The notes beneath the pieces were generated by a model. The model was not told where the DNA came from, did no database searches, and was given only the letters and a program-made list of their open reading frames with translations. This document shows, piece after piece, positions 60,361 to 64,000 of a stretch of DNA of 64,000 bases (its first letter is position 1; each line of letters begins with the position of its first letter). The translations under genes and the position numbers were made by a program. This DNA comes from 2-02-FULL-45-10 sp964478235 (GTDB lineage: Bacteria > Patescibacteriota > Patescibacteriia > Magasanikbacterales > GWA2-37-8). Where the stretch lies: positions 170,254-234,253 of the forward strand of contig CAYZGX010000001.1 of NCBI GenBank assembly GCA_964478235.1, written 5' to 3'.

Positions 60361-60381
60361 ATTAGCTATAAAATAGCTAAT
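60361..60381. promoter_or_regulatory. Perfect 21-bp palindrome: candidate TrmB-like operator
   Basis: ATTAGCTA-TAAAA-TAGCTAAT, an exact 8+5+8 inverted repeat centred about 37 bp upstream of the -35 hexamer. A partial copy (TATTAGCCAATAA) follows immediately at 60381-60393. The position suits activation, or repression through looping. Confidence 0.6.
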
Positions 60382-60419
60382 ATTAGCCAATAAGTTAGAT
60401 GTATATTGTCATAGATACT

Positions 60420-60450
60420 AAAAAAGACAAGGTAATTTACCTTGTCTTTT
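60420..60450 (-). terminator. Terminator between aldolase and the TrmB-like operon
   Basis: AAAAGACAAGGTAA-T-TTACCTTGTCTTTT, a perfect 14-bp stem. It lies downstream of the aldolase gene on the minus strand, isolating the two units. Confidence 0.88.
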
Positions 60451-60464
60451 ACGATCTAAAAACA

Positions 60465-61493
60465 CTATTCGTATTCAAGAGCCGTTGTATAGAGACCGCG
60501 TGTCGCGGCGCTTGCCAAAGCCCCTCGGTGGATAAAGATTTCTTGAGCTTTCTTGGTATGTCCTTCTACCCCGCGCCAAGCATGCAGCGTGGCATTCTGG
60601 AGCGCTCGTCCAAAAGAAAAAGACAATACCCATGGAGCCCGACTGAGCCCATATTCAGCAATGGCTGACAAATTCGTGCAGGCCTGAGCTTCAGTTTGGC
60701 CGCCCGACAAAAAAACAATCCCCGGAACAGTTTTTGGCACTGTCTCCAAAAAACAATCTACTGTCGCTCGAGCTATTTCTTGTGGAGTAGTTACTTGCGG
60801 ACAAGAATCACCAGGCAAAACCATGCCGGGCTTCAATAGAATAGAACGAAGATTTACCTTGTGTCGCTCTAAAGCATCAAATACCGCTATAAGCACTCGT
60901 TTCATCACCTTTGCTGTCTCTTCAAGAGTATGTGTGCCTGTCATTAAGACTTCTGGCTCAACAATCGGTACAATATGATGTTTTAAGCATAAAACAGCGT
61001 AGCGCGCCAAACGATCAGCATTTTCTCGCACACAACCTTCGGATGGTAGTTTGTTGCCAATACTAAACACCGCACGCCATTTAGCAAACACTGCTCCAAG
61101 CGCCTTGTATTTACTCAGTCGAGCATCCAAATCATCCAAACCTTTAGTAACTTTTTCTGTTGCTGATCCATTATACGACTCAAGACCCAAATCAACCTTA
61201 ATCCCCACCAATACACCTTGGTTATGCAAGGTTTTTACCAAAGAAAGACCATCTTTTGTCTTTTGAGACAATGTTTCTTCAAACAAAATAGCCCCACTAA
61301 TATAGCGGCTAATATCTGGTGTCGTAAACAACACCTCGCGATAGGCCGCTCGGTTAGCTTCGGTATTGGTAACACCATTATCAAGAAATCGTCGTCCAAT
61401 GGTTTCCACGCTTTCGTCAGCTGCCAAAATACCTTTTCCAGGCACTAATAATCGTTTAATAGTTGTTGCTACCTGATTGGTAAATGGCCACAT
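60465..61493 (-). CDS. Class I fructose-bisphosphate aldolase
   Basis: 342 residues from the ATG at 61493 (MWPFTNQVATTIKRL). The text is of the animal/plant kind: KGILAADESVETIGRRF, the lysine of VFAKWRAVFSIG, and the Schiff-base lysine in SILLKPGMVLPGD (about 225), followed by FLSGGQTEAQACTNL. It interconverts fructose-1,6-bisphosphate with two triose phosphates. This Schiff-base form is less usual in bacteria than metal-dependent class II. It follows the HD gene after 7 nt and ends at a strong terminator. Confidence 0.94.
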   Translation of the reverse strand: MWPFTNQVATTIKRLLVPGKGILAADESVETIGRRFLDNGVTNTEANRAAYREVLFTTPDISRYISGAILFEETLSQKTKDGLSLVKTLHNQGVLVGIKVDLGLESYNGSATEKVTKGLDDLDARLSKYKALGAVFAKWRAVFSIGNKLPSEGCVRENADRLARYAVLCLKHHIVPIVEPEVLMTGTHTLEETAKVMKRVLIAVFDALERHKVNLRSILLKPGMVLPGDSCPQVTTPQEIARATVDCFLETVPKTVPGIVFLSGGQTEAQACTNLSAIAEYGLSRAPWVLSFSFGRALQNATLHAWRGVEGHTKKAQEIFIHRGALASAATRGLYTTALEYE

Positions 61494-61500
61494 AGAAGTA

Positions 61501-62154
61501 TTATTTTTGCCCTTTCCACTCTGCCAAAAACTCATCAATAAATAAGCGGATAAAGCGCTCTCGACCAACAGCTAATTCTTTAGCTGTTGCCGTATTCATA
61601 AGCGCGGGCAACTTAAGTAATTTTTCGTAAAAGTAATTTAAACTGGTACTGTCAGTCTTCCGATACAAATAGTCATCTTTGGTAATATATTTGCGGGGTT
61701 TTTTGTGAGGGTCGTGCATCATCCGATCAATATGCCCACCGGCCGCAAAAGTACGAGCAATTCCAATCGCCCCAAGCGCATCGAGCCAGTCAGCGTCTTG
61801 CACAATTTTTCCTTCCAAGGTTTTTGCTTTTTTAGTGTCTTCGCCCAAATATTGGCTTGAAACAATAATACCATGAATTGCCTCTTGTGTCTCTTCGGGA
61901 ATATCGAGCACGTCCATCATACCGGTGAGCGCGAGCATGCCTTTTTTCTCATCAAAATTATGGTGTTTATAGCTACGAAAATCATGAAGCAAAATAGATA
62001 GCTCAATAATTTCCAAATCACCACCTTCGACAGCCTGAATACGACGAGCTAAATCAAGCACCCGTTCGATATGGTACCAATCGCTCCCCGAAGGGTTGCT
62101 GTAAATTTTCTTGCGAACGTAGGCAGCTGTTTTCGCAACAAGTTTATCACTCAT
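61501..62154 (-). CDS. HD-domain phosphohydrolase
   Basis: 217 residues. The metal-binding HD pattern is seen as H near residue 27 (DWYHIERVLDLARR), HD in ELSILLHDFRSYKHH (about 57) and the final Asp in KIVQDADWLDALGAIGIAR (about 118). It resembles YedJ/YpgQ-type nucleotide or small-molecule phosphohydrolases. The substrate is unknown. It is cotranscribed with the aldolase, 7 nt downstream, and starts after the rRNA operon terminator. Confidence 0.85.
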   Translation of the reverse strand: MSDKLVAKTAAYVRKKIYSNPSGSDWYHIERVLDLARRIQAVEGGDLEIIELSILLHDFRSYKHHNFDEKKGMLALTGMMDVLDIPEETQEAIHGIIVSSQYLGEDTKKAKTLEGKIVQDADWLDALGAIGIARTFAAGGHIDRMMHDPHKKPRKYITKDDYLYRKTDSTSLNYFYEKLLKLPALMNTATAKELAVGRERFIRLFIDEFLAEWKGQK

Positions 62155-62189
62155 ACAAAAAACAAAGGAAAAATCTGGTTGAAATTATA

Positions 62190-62215
62190 AAAAAACTTCT
62201 CAAAAAGAGAAGTTT
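62190..62215 (-). terminator. Terminator of the rRNA operon
   Basis: Minus-strand AAACTTCTC - TTTTT - GAGAAGTTT hairpin followed by TTTTTTT, about 165 nt after the 5S gene. The intervening stretch (62216-62381) holds only small inverted repeats such as ACCATA/TATGGT and no gene that I can see. Confidence 0.85.
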
Positions 62216-62381
62216 AGGGAAGGCAAAAGCCGAACAAGGCAGCGTGTTCGCTTAAAGCCGGTGATACTGATAAAACAATAGGATATACCATAACACTACC
62301 TATGGTAAGACTTCCCTACCTTATCACCAGACGAACATGTCGTCAATTGTGGTGGGGTAGGTACAAAAAAACTGAGTACAT

Positions 62382-62493
62382 TGTCCAGGCGCCGGCCTAC
62401 TTTCGCGATTACGCTATCATGGGCGCTGAAAGGCTTAACTGCCGAGTTCGGGAAGGGATCGGGTGTGACACTTTCGCTCAAGGCACCTAGACA
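62382..62493 (-). rRNA. rrf: 5S ribosomal RNA
   Basis: A 112-nt RNA whose ends pair (TGTCTAGGTGCC with GGCGCCTGGACA). It contains the conserved CCGAACTCGGCAGTTAAGCC core. Outside the gene AAACTGAGTA and TACTCAGTTT form a flanking precursor stem, the expected RNase III-type processing site. Confidence 0.96.
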
Positions 62494-62592
62494 TTATACT
62501 CAGTTTTAACAATCATGATCAAATAGGGTAAGCTTTGCTTCATACAACCGCTTAATGCTATTTGCTATTACTTTTGAAGCGCTACTTAGCGC

Positions 62593-64000
<1,408 letters not shown>

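Overview
The window looks like a bacterial chromosome segment of about 43% GC from the Candidate Phyla Radiation (Patescibacteria). The grounds are a set of proteins that recur in that group: a TrbC/VirB2-like pilin fused to a Cys-rich domain, a DUF4012 surface protein, a baseplate-J-like membrane protein, a four-S1-domain ribosomal protein S1 and a ThrRS without a TGS domain. An intron-bearing 23S rRNA gene and short tRNA genes mostly lacking encoded CCA fit as well. The standard genetic code reads every gene. A class such as ABY1 is only a guess. I see no CRISPR array, insertion sequence or prophage.

Layout. 1-2.8 kb (minus): uvrA (cut by the window edge), a T4SS-type pilin and a DsbA-like oxidoreductase. 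2.9-10.5 kb (plus): secG, a peptide-binding protein, tRNA-Leu, RNase J, a Com-like zinc protein, and an anaerobic ribonucleotide reductase operon whose glycyl-radical domain is a separate 67-residue gene, followed by its activase. 10.5-11 kb: RNase P RNA (minus). 11-23 kb: envelope polysaccharide genes (priming transferase, three GT4 glycosyltransferases) and two large surface proteins. These are interrupted by a divergent NRAMP-like transporter paired with a PRC/MgtE-N/CBS protein. 23-33 kb (minus): miaA, thrS behind a T-box riboswitch, a baseplate-J-like protein, pilB, a membrane protein, ftsH and rpsA. 33-37 kb (plus): a metal-site-less beta-lactamase-fold protein, a small membrane protein and gyrA. 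37-43 kb (minus): transketolase, aminotransferase, tRNA-Arg, a FemAB-like protein, rsmE and an orphan helical protein. 43-46.5 kb: rpmF-nusB-rnc-tRNA-Lys (plus), tRNA-Arg and gpsA (minus), and a 29-residue lysine-rich protein (plus).

46.5-60.3 kb (minus) is the most striking part. Fifteen genes are packed with overlaps or gaps of at most 9 nt behind one promoter, with a perfect 8+5+8 palindrome just upstream. The first gene is a TrmB-family regulator. The operon holds GlmS, a GlmU reduced to its uridyltransferase domain, a Gna1-like small acetyltransferase, YvcK and two HAD proteins. It also holds all three parts of an ATP-citrate lyase on separate polypeptides (citryl-CoA synthetase beta and alpha, citryl-CoA lyase), two unrecognised proteins, two RNA-modification enzymes and an endonuclease Q homologue. 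I infer a regulated route in which citrate cleavage supplies acetyl-CoA for N-acetylating glucosamine phosphate on the way to UDP-GlcNAc.

60.4-64 kb (minus): class I aldolase, an HD phosphohydrolase, 5S rRNA, and the 3' part of a 23S rRNA carrying a compact ORF-less group I intron at the E. coli 2500/2501 position. Its best-fitting 3' splice site leaves A rather than G as the last intron base.
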